Shown one piece after another: positions 18,636 to 27,139 of a stretch of 34,228 nucleotides of DNA; the stretch's first letter is position 1; each line of letters opens with the position of its first letter. Location: the NCBI GenBank assembly GCA_015232465.1, contig JADFZO010000029.1:1-34228 (forward strand), written 5' to 3'. This stretch comes from Desulfamplus sp. GTDB lineage: Bacteria > Desulfobacterota > Desulfobacteria > Desulfobacterales > Desulfobacteraceae. The position numbers were made by a program, and so were the translations under genes. Under the pieces are notes generated by a model. It had not been told where the DNA came from and did not search any database. It was given only the letters and a program-made list of their open reading frames with translations.

Positions 18636-19577
18636 ATGAGTACTATGTCGCTTTTTTCTGGCAATTCAAACCCTAATCTTGCAAAAAGAATTGCTGAATA
18701 CCTCTCCAAACCACTTGGAAGTGCAAAGCTAACGCGTTTTAGTGATGGTGAGATTCAAGTTGAGATTCAGGAGAATGTGAGAAGACAGGAGGTTTTTGTT
18801 ATTCAATCAACCTGTAACCCTGTCAATGATAATCTTGTTGAACTACTCTTAATGATAGATGCCTTGAAACGCTCATCTGCAAGTTATATCACTGCTGTTA
18901 TCCCCTATTTTGGTTATGCTCGCCAAGACAAAAAAGTTGCCCCACGCGTCCCAATAAGTGCAAAATTGGTGGCTGATTTAATTACTAACACAGGGGTAAA
19001 CCGTCTAATAACAATAGATCTCCATGCTGGTCAAATACAGGGTTTTTTTGACATTCCAGTAGATAACCTTTATGCTGCTCCAGTGATGCTTGACTATATA
19101 AAATCAAATTTTTCAGGAGATGATCTTGTGGTTGTCTCTCCTGACGCTGGCGGTGTTGAGAGGGCAAGGGCTTTTGCAAAAAGGTTACACGCAACTCTTG
19201 CAATTGTTGATAAACGTAGAAGTGCACCCAATAAGGCTAAAGCTATGGCAATTATTGGAGATGTTGAAAATAAGGTTGTTATTATCTTTGATGATATGGT
19301 TGATACTGCTGGCACAATAGCAGAGGCTGCTGGAATTATTAAGGCAAAGGGGGCAAAATCTGTTCACGCATGTTGCACCCATGCAGTATTATCAGGACCT
19401 GCTGTTGAGCGAATTGAGAACTCCTCTTTAGAGACTCTTGTGGTTACAGATACTATCCCATTGAGAGAAAACGCCATTGAGTGCAAAAAAATTAAGCAGC
19501 TATCCATATCAAAACTTGTTGGTGAGGCTATTATTAGAAGTTACAGAGGCGACTCTATACACTGCCTTTTTGTCTAA
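18636..19577 (+). CDS. prs: Ribose-phosphate pyrophosphokinase
   Basis: Prs makes PRPP from ribose-5-phosphate and ATP for nucleotide, histidine and tryptophan synthesis. The 313 residues match class I enzymes. Seen are: [18 protein letters not shown] at the N-terminus; the flexible-loop [11 protein letters not shown]; the metal-binding [37 protein letters not shown]; and the PRPP-binding loop [13 protein letters not shown]. The ATG follows a weak GAGAG site. A 21-codon out-of-frame reading frame overlaps this start but has no support as a gene. It continues to rplY after a 101-bp gap. Confidence 0.96.
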   Translation: MSTMSLFSGNSNPNLAKRIAEYLSKPLGSAKLTRFSDGEIQVEIQENVRRQEVFVIQSTCNPVNDNLVELLLMIDALKRSSASYITAVIPYFGYARQDKKVAPRVPISAKLVADLITNTGVNRLITIDLHAGQIQGFFDIPVDNLYAAPVMLDYIKSNFSGDDLVVVSPDAGGVERARAFAKRLHATLAIVDKRRSAPNKAKAMAIIGDVENKVVIIFDDMVDTAGTIAEAAGIIKAKGAKSVHACCTHAVLSGPAVERIENSSLETLVVTDTIPLRENAIECKKIKQLSISKLVGEAIIRSYRGDSIHCLFV

Positions 19578-19633
19578 GTAAACTCGTTATAAAAATTAAA
19601 AAAAACAAATAACTAAAAATATAAAATATTTTG

Positions 19634-19663
19634 GTGCTGAAATTTTAAAATTAATTGCAGCAC
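19634..19663 (+). promoter_or_regulatory. Leader hairpin directly before the rplY ribosome binding site
   Basis: GTGCTG-A-AATT pairs with AATT-G-CAGCAC (one internal mismatch) around an 8-nt loop. It ends 2 nt before the GGAGG that serves the TTG start of rplY. A hairpin so close to the Shine-Dalgarno could affect ribosome access or bind L25 itself. Neither is shown here. Confidence 0.4.
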
Positions 19664-19678
19664 ATGGAGGATAAAAAG

Positions 19679-20290
19679 TTGGAACTTATTGATTTAAAAG
19701 CTGAAATCAGACAAGGGGTTGGTAAAACAGCCTCTCGTGCTATTAGAAAGAGTAACGCTATACCAGCTATTCTTTATGGACCTCAAACTGAGCCAGTATT
19801 ACTCTCTTTAGCTAACTATGATTTCTCTGAAATAATAAGAAAAAATGGTTCAACAGGTCTATTTTTAAATCTTGAGGTTGCTGGAGACTCTAAACCATCA
19901 AGAACGGTGCTTCTTAAAGATATTCAGACAGATGTATTTGGAATAAATTATCTTCATGCAGATTTTCAAGAGGTAGATATTAATGTTAAAGTCTCTGTGA
20001 TGGTGCCTGTTGAGGCAACTGGTGTTGCCCCAGGAATCAAGGCTGGCGGACTTCTTCAGATTATCAGAAGAGAGCTTGAGCTAATTTGCCGTCCAATTGA
20101 TGTTCCTGACTCTGTCTGTGTTGATGTCTCAAACCTTGAGATAGGCGATGCTATCCATGTTAAAGATATTGATCTTGGCGAAAATATTCAGATTCCACAT
20201 GAGGTAAATTTTACTGTTATAACTTTAGTTCCTCCATCTACCTCAAAGGCTTCTTCTACTGAGGTGGCTGCTGGAGAAGCTGCTGAGTAA
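19679..20290 (+). CDS. rplY: 50S ribosomal protein L25 (general stress protein Ctc type)
   Basis: bL25 binds 5S rRNA. This is the long Ctc/TL5 form: an N-terminal 5S-binding domain (about 1-95; LKAEIRQGVGKTASRAIRKS, AILYGPQTEP) plus a C-terminal beta domain (VPVEATGVAPGIKAGGLLQI). I place the start at the TTG at 19679, giving 203 residues beginning M-E-L-I-D-L. GGAGG (19666-19670) lies 8 nt before it, and this matches the family's usual N-terminus. The in-frame ATG at 19664 overlaps that Shine-Dalgarno and lacks one of its own. The gene sits between prs and pth as expected. The tail is alanine/serine/glutamate rich. Confidence 0.92.
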   Translation: MELIDLKAEIRQGVGKTASRAIRKSNAIPAILYGPQTEPVLLSLANYDFSEIIRKNGSTGLFLNLEVAGDSKPSRTVLLKDIQTDVFGINYLHADFQEVDINVKVSVMVPVEATGVAPGIKAGGLLQIIRRELELICRPIDVPDSVCVDVSNLEIGDAIHVKDIDLGENIQIPHEVNFTVITLVPPSTSKASSTEVAAGEAAE

Positions 20291-20362
20291 AAAATTTAAC
20301 TGTCTGTTTTTAGCAAAACATATTATCTACTCTTCTATTTTTAATTTAAGGTTATTTAAAGC

Positions 20363-20965
20363 ATGGCAGACAGCCAGATTTACATGGTGGCGGGTCTTGG
20401 CAATCCCGGAAAGGAGTATGCTAAGACCCGCCATAATGTTGGATTTATAGTTGTAGAAGAACTCTCTTATAGACACCAGCTCACCTTTAATAGCTCTAAA
20501 TTTGATGCCGATATTGCAAAAGGCAACATCAAAGGCAATCAAACCATTCTTGTTAAGCCTCAGTCGTACATGAACAGAAGCGGTTTTCCTATCCAAAAAA
20601 TCTCCTCATATTTTAAAATTGAGACCAATAATATAGTTGTTGTGCACGATGAACTTGATTTGCCATTTGGACGCATAATGGTTGTAAAAGATAGAGGTCA
20701 TGGGGGGCATAATGGGATTCGATCTATTATTGAGACACTTGGCACAAAAAATTTTATTCGCATCAGGGTTGGGGTTGGTCGTCCTATTGCTGATACAGAA
20801 GATAAATGCGTGGTTACAGGTCATGTTTTGGGAAGATTTGAGGCTGACGAGCAGACGATGTTGGACTCAATTGTAAAGATGAGTGCGGATGCGTGCCAAT
20901 TTATCCTTTCAAATGGGGTTCAGGCTGCGATGAATAGATTTAACACCCACGCTGGGCAACAATAA
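20363..20965 (+). CDS. pth: Peptidyl-tRNA hydrolase
   Basis: Pth frees tRNA from peptidyl-tRNA released by stalled ribosomes. The 200 residues show the family signatures VAGLGNPGKEYAKTRHNVGF, with catalytic H24 and the substrate-binding asparagine N14, followed by KPQSYMNRSG, VVHDELDLPFG and GHGGHNGIRSI. AAGG lies about 12 nt before the ATG. Its stop is only 3 bp before the cation efflux gene, where related genomes often have ychF instead. Confidence 0.95.
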   Translation: MADSQIYMVAGLGNPGKEYAKTRHNVGFIVVEELSYRHQLTFNSSKFDADIAKGNIKGNQTILVKPQSYMNRSGFPIQKISSYFKIETNNIVVVHDELDLPFGRIMVVKDRGHGGHNGIRSIIETLGTKNFIRIRVGVGRPIADTEDKCVVTGHVLGRFEADEQTMLDSIVKMSADACQFILSNGVQAAMNRFNTHAGQQ

Positions 20966-20968
20966 AAA

Positions 20969-21955
20969 ATGGAAGATGATAAGAAAGAATTTAGGATAAG
21001 ACTCATTGCGATTATCAGTTCAGTTTTAGTAAGCACTTTGCTTATGCTTTTTAAATTCTATGTTTATAGACTTACCAACTCTTCTGCTATTCTTTCCGAT
21101 GCTCTGGAATCTATAATTAATATAGCGGCTTCTATATTTGCTTTGGGAAGCATTATTTTTGCTGCGATACCTGCTGACAAATCTCATCCTTATGGTCATG
21201 GACAAATTGAGTATTTTTCTGCTGGTTTTGAAGGAGCGTTGATTTTATTAGCATCAATAGGCATTTTTAAAACAGGATGGGATCGCATTTTTTCTCCTCA
21301 ACCCATTCCAAATATTGCTGAAGGTACCTTTCTTTTATTAATAGCCAGCCTGATTAATTTGATTTTAGGTTTATCACTCATATATGTAGGCAAAAAGACG
21401 AATTCTTTAACGCTTACTGCAGATGGAAAGCATGTTTTAACTGATGTATATACTTCTGCAGGAGTAGTTTTAGGACTTTTTGTTGTTAATATAACAGGAT
21501 GGTATATGGGGGATGGTATCATAGCCTGCATAGTGGGCTTGAATATTGTGGTAACAGGAGGACTATTAATCCGACAGGCATTTTCTATGCTCATGCACGC
21601 TTCTGACCCAAATTTGTTAAACAAAATATCAACTATTTTATCTGCAAACAGAAAAGATACTTGGATAAATGTTCATGATCTAAGAGCTTGGCAATCAGGG
21701 AATTTTTTCCATATAGATTTACATCTTATATTACCTAAAAATTTATCTTTGGAACTGGCTCATAACGAATCTGAAAAATTAGAAGAAATTATAGTTACTG
21801 AATTTAAGGGTAAAGCAAACGTCCTAATACATTTAGATCCATGTATGGACTCATATTGTACTATTTGCAAATATTTGTGCAATCAACGTAAAAAAGAATT
21901 CCATAACGAAAATGTTTGGAATCAAGAAATATTTACAGCACATGGGACAATATAA
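20969..21955 (+). CDS. Cation diffusion facilitator family metal efflux transporter
   Basis: This 328-residue CDF protein should export a divalent metal (Zn, Fe, Mn or Co) in exchange for protons. It has six predicted membrane helices (about 10-210), with the metal-site motifs SDALESI in helix 2 and HVLTD in helix 5. A cytoplasmic C-terminal domain follows (VHDLRAWQSGNFFHIDLHL). The C-terminus ends in a Cys-rich stretch (CMDSYCTICKYLC), a likely extra metal site. There is no Shine-Dalgarno; the ATG is 3 bp after the pth stop, so translation may restart from pth. Of its 15 glutamates, 14 use GAA and one GAG, whereas pth uses 4 and 5 and rplY 5 and 10. This suggests separate ancestry. Confidence 0.88.
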   Translation: MEDDKKEFRIRLIAIISSVLVSTLLMLFKFYVYRLTNSSAILSDALESIINIAASIFALGSIIFAAIPADKSHPYGHGQIEYFSAGFEGALILLASIGIFKTGWDRIFSPQPIPNIAEGTFLLLIASLINLILGLSLIYVGKKTNSLTLTADGKHVLTDVYTSAGVVLGLFVVNITGWYMGDGIIACIVGLNIVVTGGLLIRQAFSMLMHASDPNLLNKISTILSANRKDTWINVHDLRAWQSGNFFHIDLHLILPKNLSLELAHNESEKLEEIIVTEFKGKANVLIHLDPCMDSYCTICKYLCNQRKKEFHNENVWNQEIFTAHGTI

Positions 21956-21989
21956 ACTTAGTAATTAAATTAATTAAAAATTATAATTG

Positions 21990-22030
21990 ATCGTCATCCC
22001 GAGCTTTTAGGCTATTTGAAAACTGACGAT
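21990..22030. repeat. Inverted repeat in the convergent CDF/gspD gap
   Basis: ATCGTCA (21990-21996) and TGACGAT (22024-22030) are perfect inverse complements, 27 nt apart, filling most of the 74-bp gap between the two convergent genes. The right arm touches the first base of the gspD stop codon. No T-run follows on either strand, so a classic terminator is not supported. It could be a weak bidirectional end or a remnant repeat. Confidence 0.35.
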
Positions 22031-24045
22031 TACTCCCCTTTGTATAGTTTAATATCTCCCTGCCTTATAGTATCAATCTGCTCTTTTTTATCATTATAAA
22101 TCTTTTGAGCCTCTAAGGGATTTTTAACCACCTTTGGAGTTAAAAAGACATATAAATTAGTCTTATCAGCCCCTTTGGAGACCGTTTTAAACAGATAGCC
22201 CATGCCAGGAATATCCCCTAAACAGGGGAGGCTATGCTGAGACTCTGATAGACTCTCATCAATCAGCCCCCCAATAACAACTGTGTTGCCATCTTCTACA
22301 ATCAATGTGGTCTGAATCTGACGTTTTAGAGTGGTTGGGCGATCGTTATTGTTCTGATTTACTGAATCCAACTTTGTAATCTCTTGAAAAACATTTAGCC
22401 TAACCAGCCTATCTTTGCTTATTTGAGGGGTAATTTTAAGTGTGATTCCAACATCTTTATACTCATAAGAGCTGTATGTCTCTGTTGCATTGTCTGCAGC
22501 AGAGCGTGTCTGGTATGGGACATTTTTACCAATAGTCAATGCTGCCTCCTCATTGTCTGTTGTCAAAATTTGAGGCGTTGATAGAATGTGAGCATCTTTA
22601 TTGCTCTTGTATGCCTGAACCACTGCTCCTATTGATGGAAATATCACATTGCCGATCTTTAATGTTTTGCCCATAACTCCAACTGCAAACCCAATTGGAA
22701 GATTGCCAGTTGTGGCGATTGTGTTAAAGTTGGAATAGCTACTGCTGCCGCCCCCTCCAAATCCACCAAAATAGACCCCTTGATCTTTGCCGCTATCGTC
22801 TGAATCAAAACTCTCACCAGCTCGCCACTCTGTTCCAAGCTCAAATCCGCTTGTAACATTAACCTCCATTATTAAACACTCAATATAGACCATAGCCCTT
22901 GGAATATCGAGCTTTTCAATAACCTCCTCCAAAACAGGATAATCCTCCTTATCACCCATAATAACAAGGCTGTTTGTAGCTTTATCTGCTGTGATTCTTA
23001 ACGATTTAGATACAACAGGCTGACTCTTTTTGCCAGGCTCTTGTTTGGCGTTATCAACTGAGGTTGGAATCTCCATCAAAACTTTGGCAAGATTTTCAGC
23101 AGATGCGTGTTCAAGATAATAGACTCTAACCTTCTCCTCTCCCTTTGGAATCTTTTGATCTAAAAGTGCTACAAGCTGTTTTACCCGATCTGTCTCGGTC
23201 TCGCTTGCAAGAAGGACAATAGAGTTAGTTCGCTCGTCAGCCACAAACTTAACCGTCATATTGGGATCCTCTTTTCCCTTTTCGCCTCTGCTTCTTGCTG
23301 TAAAAATTTCAGAAAGGTTATTAACCAACTTAACAGCATCAGCATATTCCAAAGGTATAACAGACACCTTTTTTCCAATACCCATAACATCAACAGCTTT
23401 TAAGATTTTTAATAGACGCTCAATATTTGAGTCAGTGTCAGTTAAAATAAGCATGTTGGTATCAGAGTATGAGATTATAACTCCACTTTTAGAGACAATG
23501 GGTGTAAATATTCGCTTCATCTCTTCAGCATCAGCATATTTTAGAGGAATAATTCGAGTTACAATCTTATCTCCACTTTTTCCACTATAAAATGTTTTAC
23601 TGTATTGCGTATTAGCTGATAAATCTGACGGTTGGCTAAACGATGAGTTATTTATAATCTCAGTGTCAAGATTTTGAGAGCGGGCATCAGGAGATGGAAT
23701 AATTTTTATCACATCTCCAGACTCAACTGTGGAAAATCCATGTACATTAAGTACAGACTCAAATACTCGATACGCCTCATTTACTGAAATTTTTGATGGT
23801 GAAATTATAGTAACATTACCCTTAACCCTATTATCAACAATGAAATTTTTGTGTGTCAGCTCACTGATAAATTTAATAAATAGATTTATATCAACATCAT
23901 TAAAATCTATTGAGACATACTCACTCTCCTTATCCTTATTTTTGCTGTTTTGTTCTGCCACAACAGTTCTAACATTTAAATTTAAAAAAAAGAGCAGAAC
24001 AAATATATAAGGCAACAACCTTCTTAAAAAAACACTATTCAACAT
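22030..24045 (-). CDS. gspD: Type II secretion system secretin GspD
   Basis: GspD forms the outer-membrane pore of the type II secretion system. The 671 residues begin with a signal peptide (about 1-31, ending near VVAEQ). An N0 domain follows (about 45-115; YVSIDFNDVDINLFIKFI), then the N1-N3 ring domains (RIIPLKYADAEEMKRIF; VIPLEYADAVKLVNNLSEIF; RVYYLEHASAENLAKVL) and the secretin domain (about 415-645), including NTVVIGGLIDES and the signature LPCLGDIPGMGYLFKT. No lipobox is seen. It overlaps the end of gspC by 11 bp. No gspE or later genes follow. Confidence 0.95.
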   Translation of the reverse strand: MLNSVFLRRLLPYIFVLLFFLNLNVRTVVAEQNSKNKDKESEYVSIDFNDVDINLFIKFISELTHKNFIVDNRVKGNVTIISPSKISVNEAYRVFESVLNVHGFSTVESGDVIKIIPSPDARSQNLDTEIINNSSFSQPSDLSANTQYSKTFYSGKSGDKIVTRIIPLKYADAEEMKRIFTPIVSKSGVIISYSDTNMLILTDTDSNIERLLKILKAVDVMGIGKKVSVIPLEYADAVKLVNNLSEIFTARSRGEKGKEDPNMTVKFVADERTNSIVLLASETETDRVKQLVALLDQKIPKGEEKVRVYYLEHASAENLAKVLMEIPTSVDNAKQEPGKKSQPVVSKSLRITADKATNSLVIMGDKEDYPVLEEVIEKLDIPRAMVYIECLIMEVNVTSGFELGTEWRAGESFDSDDSGKDQGVYFGGFGGGGSSSYSNFNTIATTGNLPIGFAVGVMGKTLKIGNVIFPSIGAVVQAYKSNKDAHILSTPQILTTDNEEAALTIGKNVPYQTRSAADNATETYSSYEYKDVGITLKITPQISKDRLVRLNVFQEITKLDSVNQNNNDRPTTLKRQIQTTLIVEDGNTVVIGGLIDESLSESQHSLPCLGDIPGMGYLFKTVSKGADKTNLYVFLTPKVVKNPLEAQKIYNDKKEQIDTIRQGDIKLYKGE

Positions 24046-24973
24046 TATACAAGATTTCCTTTATCTGACCGTGTCTTCTAATTTGCATCTTCATTTCAGA
24101 TGAGTTTTTAAGTTTATCATACAAAGATATTGCATCATCAACTGAGTTGATCTCTTTTCCATCAACCCCCATTATAATATCACCATTTTGGATTCCCATC
24201 TCCTTAAAGATAGAGTCCTGTTTGATTCCATATAGCAAAATTCCATCTGGATTCCCACCTGTAAAGTGTGGTCTTGCCCTCATCTGACTCATAAGCGAAT
24301 TTATATCCCCCATTGACTCATCAACCAAAGAGCGTTTTACTGACACCTCTATCTTGTCATCACCAACTGCTGATGATGGGGTTGTGTTGGAGATATTTGA
24401 GGAATTAGAGCCGCTTCCTTTTTTAGATAGGCTCTCTTTGCTAATCTCTAAAAGCTCATCTTTGCCATCTCGAGAAAGAATAACGCTAAAACGTAATATT
24501 TTTTTAATAACAGCATCTTCAATCTTATCACCCTTTTTATAAAGCTCTTGACGCTTATCTTTATTACTCTCAATCACAGCGTAGTTCTCTAAATCACTAC
24601 CACCAGTTGCTGTGCCCCAAAGTGTCAATTTAAGCTCTGTCTTATCAAGCAATTCAAGCTCTTTTTCAGAGATAGCATCATCATTTTTTTTATCATCATC
24701 AATATCGCTGCCACCATCTGTTTTAAAAATATCTCTTTTATAGATTATATCATAATGATTTTGACCCAATTGTATTGGTTGTTTACCATTGAGTTTAGCC
24801 TCGTTTTGGGAATTTTGTTTAGGACTCTTTAGATTTGATTGAAAATTTAGATTAGAATTTTTAAATAAATTATCGCTCAAAGAGGCATCTATGTAGCTAT
24901 ATAGCGTCTCAACAACAATAAACATTGTGGCTGTTAAACAGATAATATTGCATAGATTAAATATATATTTCAT
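24035..24973 (-). CDS. gspC: Type II secretion system inner-membrane protein GspC
   Basis: GspC links the inner-membrane platform to the secretin. The 312-residue protein has one N-terminal membrane helix (about 5-25) and a linker. The homology region (about 108-180; LKLTLWGTATGGSDLENYAV) contacts GspD N0, and a PDZ domain ends the protein (about 232-312; GILLYGIKQDSIFKEMGIQN, GDIIMGVDGKEINSVDDA). It lies directly before and overlaps gspD, as in type II operons. The ribosome site is weak. A 54-bp gap separates it from the divergent rarD-type gene. Confidence 0.88.
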   Translation of the reverse strand: MKYIFNLCNIICLTATMFIVVETLYSYIDASLSDNLFKNSNLNFQSNLKSPKQNSQNEAKLNGKQPIQLGQNHYDIIYKRDIFKTDGGSDIDDDKKNDDAISEKELELLDKTELKLTLWGTATGGSDLENYAVIESNKDKRQELYKKGDKIEDAVIKKILRFSVILSRDGKDELLEISKESLSKKGSGSNSSNISNTTPSSAVGDDKIEVSVKRSLVDESMGDINSLMSQMRARPHFTGGNPDGILLYGIKQDSIFKEMGIQNGDIIMGVDGKEINSVDDAISLYDKLKNSSEMKMQIRRHGQIKEILYNVE

Positions 24974-25027
24974 GGTAGTTTAAAAGCTCTAAAATTAACC
25001 TTTTTAAAAATTTAAGGAGTCTTAAAG

Positions 25028-25999
25028 TTGAGTAGCGATATTAACCATATTAACCAAATTGATACTGACAAAATATCACCAGCTCCATCTTCAACAGAGT
25101 CAACTGGTGTCCTTTTTCTTGCCCCTGCCTTTTTTATTTGGGGACTTAGCCCAATCTACTGGAAACTCTTATCTCATGTATCATCTATTGAGCTTCTATT
25201 TCAAAGGGTTATCTGGTCATCTCTCTTTCTTTATGCGATTGTTTTGTGGCAGGGGAAAAATGATGAGATAAAAAAGATACTCAAAACTCCATCTACCATG
25301 ATACGCCTTACTGGCAGCACTATCGTCCTATCTTTGAACTGGTATCTTTTCATCTGGGCGGTCAACCATGGGGAGGTTCTGCAAACAAGTCTTGGATACT
25401 ACATAAACCCCCTAATCATGGTGCTGCTTGGCATGATATTTCTTAAAGAGCGGCTACGAAAACTTCAGATGTTAGCCCTCTTAATTGCCAGTGGTGCTGT
25501 GCTCTACTACGCTATGGGGCTTGGAGAGCCTCCATGGATAGCCCTTACAATTGCATTCTCATTTGGCTTTTACGGGCTTTTTCATAAAATGACCTCTGTT
25601 TCGTCTCTGACTGGTCTTTTAGTTGAAACCCTTATTCTATCAATACCATCAATTATATGTATTAGCTGGTGGCAAATAGAAGGTTCATCAGCTCTATTTA
25701 GGGTAAATACTGAAACTGATATTTTGCTTGTTGGGACAAATCTTGTAACAGCCTTGCCACTTCTTCTCTTCATTATTGGGGCAAGGAGAAGCACAATGGC
25801 AACTGTTGGATTTATGCAGTATCTTGCCCCAAGCATAAGTTTTCTACTTGCTGTATTTATCTACAACGAGCCATTTTCCCACCAGAGGCTAATCACATTT
25901 ATACTTATCTGGATAGCACTTGCAATTTATACCATTGACTCTATCCATACTTTTAGAAAAAAAAGAGCATCAGAGTCAAAATTTAAGTCAATAGGTTAA
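25028..25999 (+). CDS. rarD: RarD/EamA-family permease
   Basis: This is a ten-helix drug/metabolite transporter superfamily member of 323 residues. The N-terminus has the RarD pattern FFIWGLSPIYWKLL, and later blocks are LNWYLFIWAVNHGEVLQTSLGYYI, quoted here only in part (NHGEVLQTSLGYYINP), and the EamA-like TVGFMQYLAPSISFLLAVF. Substrate is unknown. The start is a TTG at 25028, supported by AAGGAG (25014-25019) with an 8-nt spacer; no in-frame ATG lies close by. It is divergent from gspC. Its stop codon TAA shares the TTAA palindrome with the stop of the convergent heptose kinase gene. Confidence 0.87.
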   Translation: MSSDINHINQIDTDKISPAPSSTESTGVLFLAPAFFIWGLSPIYWKLLSHVSSIELLFQRVIWSSLFLYAIVLWQGKNDEIKKILKTPSTMIRLTGSTIVLSLNWYLFIWAVNHGEVLQTSLGYYINPLIMVLLGMIFLKERLRKLQMLALLIASGAVLYYAMGLGEPPWIALTIAFSFGFYGLFHKMTSVSSLTGLLVETLILSIPSIICISWWQIEGSSALFRVNTETDILLVGTNLVTALPLLLFIIGARRSTMATVGFMQYLAPSISFLLAVFIYNEPFSHQRLITFILIWIALAIYTIDSIHTFRKKRASESKFKSIG

Positions 26000-27000
26000 G
26001 AGCTAATCAAAATAGCATTAAGTTCATCTTTTGTGATTGGCTGAGTTCCAACTTTGCCAACAACCACTCCAGCAGCCTTGTTGGCAAGGCGTGCAGAATC
26101 TTCAAAAGATAGACCAACAGACAAGCCAGCAGCTAAAATAGCAATCACCGTATCGCCAGCACCTGAAACATCATACACTTGACGTGCCTGAGTTGGAATC
26201 AAAAGAGGTGTTTGATTATCCGAAGCTTCACCATTAAAGCCCTGCCCTGCCCTGCTTCTGCCAGTCAAACACATACCTTTTGCACCTCTTGTAATCAAAA
26301 GCCACTCAAGAGCATATAATTTTCTGATTCTCTCTGATGCCTCTATAAGCTCATCATCACTATCAATAATCTCATTTGCAACAAGATTAAGCTCTGCACT
26401 GTTTGGGGTTACGCACGTTGCATTTTTATAACGATCCCAATCTCTGCCTTTAGGATCAACCAAAACAGCTACACCCTCATCCCTGCAAATAGAGATTATT
26501 GACTCTGTAATATTGGGAGTTTTTAAAAAACCTTTTCCATAATCTGACAAAATTACAACCTGATATGATTTAACCATCTTTTCAATTTTAGATAAAATAG
26601 CCTCTTTTAACTCATCTCTTAAAGTTTGAACTCTCTCCTCATCAATCCTAAGTAGCTGCTGCTCAAGAGCCATTACTCTTGTTTTGGTAATAGTCAAATG
26701 GGCATCATCAAATATCAGATGCTCTCTGATTTTGTGCTCATCAACCATCTGTTTAAGCTGTGAGGCTGCCCGATCTTTTCCGCAGATTGCAACTATATCG
26801 CTCTTGCAGCCAATAGATGCAAGATTAATGGCAACATTTCCAGCTCCGCCAACCATGTAGGTTCTTTTTAAAGCCTGCACAATTGGTACTGGTGCCTCTG
26901 GAGATATACGCTCAACCTTTCCCCAAAGGTAACAATCAAGCATAATATCTCCAATAACTAAAATTTTTGATTTGGAAAAATCCTCTAAACTAACAGCCAT
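25996..27000 (-). CDS. rfaE1: D-glycero-beta-D-manno-heptose-7-phosphate kinase
   Basis: The kinase adds the 1-phosphate to heptose-7-phosphate on the way to ADP-heptose for the lipopolysaccharide core. It is a PfkB-family protein (334 residues). Seen are the N-terminal VIGDIMLDCYLWGKVERISP and GGAGNVAINLASIG, VVILSDYGKGFL, and the catalytic DVSGAGDT near residue 280. It covers only the kinase half of bifunctional HldE; the nucleotidyltransferase must be encoded separately. GAAGG lies about 7 nt before the ATG. The 3' end overlaps rarD by 4 bp. Confidence 0.9.
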   Translation of the reverse strand: MAVSLEDFSKSKILVIGDIMLDCYLWGKVERISPEAPVPIVQALKRTYMVGGAGNVAINLASIGCKSDIVAICGKDRAASQLKQMVDEHKIREHLIFDDAHLTITKTRVMALEQQLLRIDEERVQTLRDELKEAILSKIEKMVKSYQVVILSDYGKGFLKTPNITESIISICRDEGVAVLVDPKGRDWDRYKNATCVTPNSAELNLVANEIIDSDDELIEASERIRKLYALEWLLITRGAKGMCLTGRSRAGQGFNGEASDNQTPLLIPTQARQVYDVSGAGDTVIAILAAGLSVGLSFEDSARLANKAAGVVVGKVGTQPITKDELNAILISS

Positions 27001-27066
27001 ATTTAGCCCTTCTTAGGCTTTAATCTAATCAAAAGGTCATTCTCCATGATATTTCTATTTTTTTAA

Positions 27067-27090
27067 AGCCCTGAAATAAATTTCTGGGCT
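27067..27090. repeat. Hairpin between the sensor-stub gene and rfaE1
   Basis: AGCCC-T-GAAAT pairs with ATTTC-T-GGGCT: ten base pairs, one internal T-T mismatch, and a 2-nt loop. It lies in the 139-bp gap. On the minus strand it is followed by TTTAAAAAAA rather than a full T-run, so it could be a weak terminator for the potassium cluster or an mRNA-stabilising hairpin. Confidence 0.45.
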
Positions 27091-27139
27091 AAAATAACTG
27101 AAGTCCACATTAATTCTTACCTCAAATAAGGGTTAAAAT

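Noticed and set aside
18611-18676. 21-codon frame between tRNA-Gln and prs, possible leader peptide
   Set aside because: It has no Shine-Dalgarno and no attenuator-like hairpins follow; most of it lies inside prs in another frame.
19655-19678. Longer N-terminus for L25, from TTG 19655 or ATG 19664
   Set aside because: These starts fall in or beside the leader hairpin and the GGAGG; the TTG at 19679 gives correct spacing and the family N-terminus.
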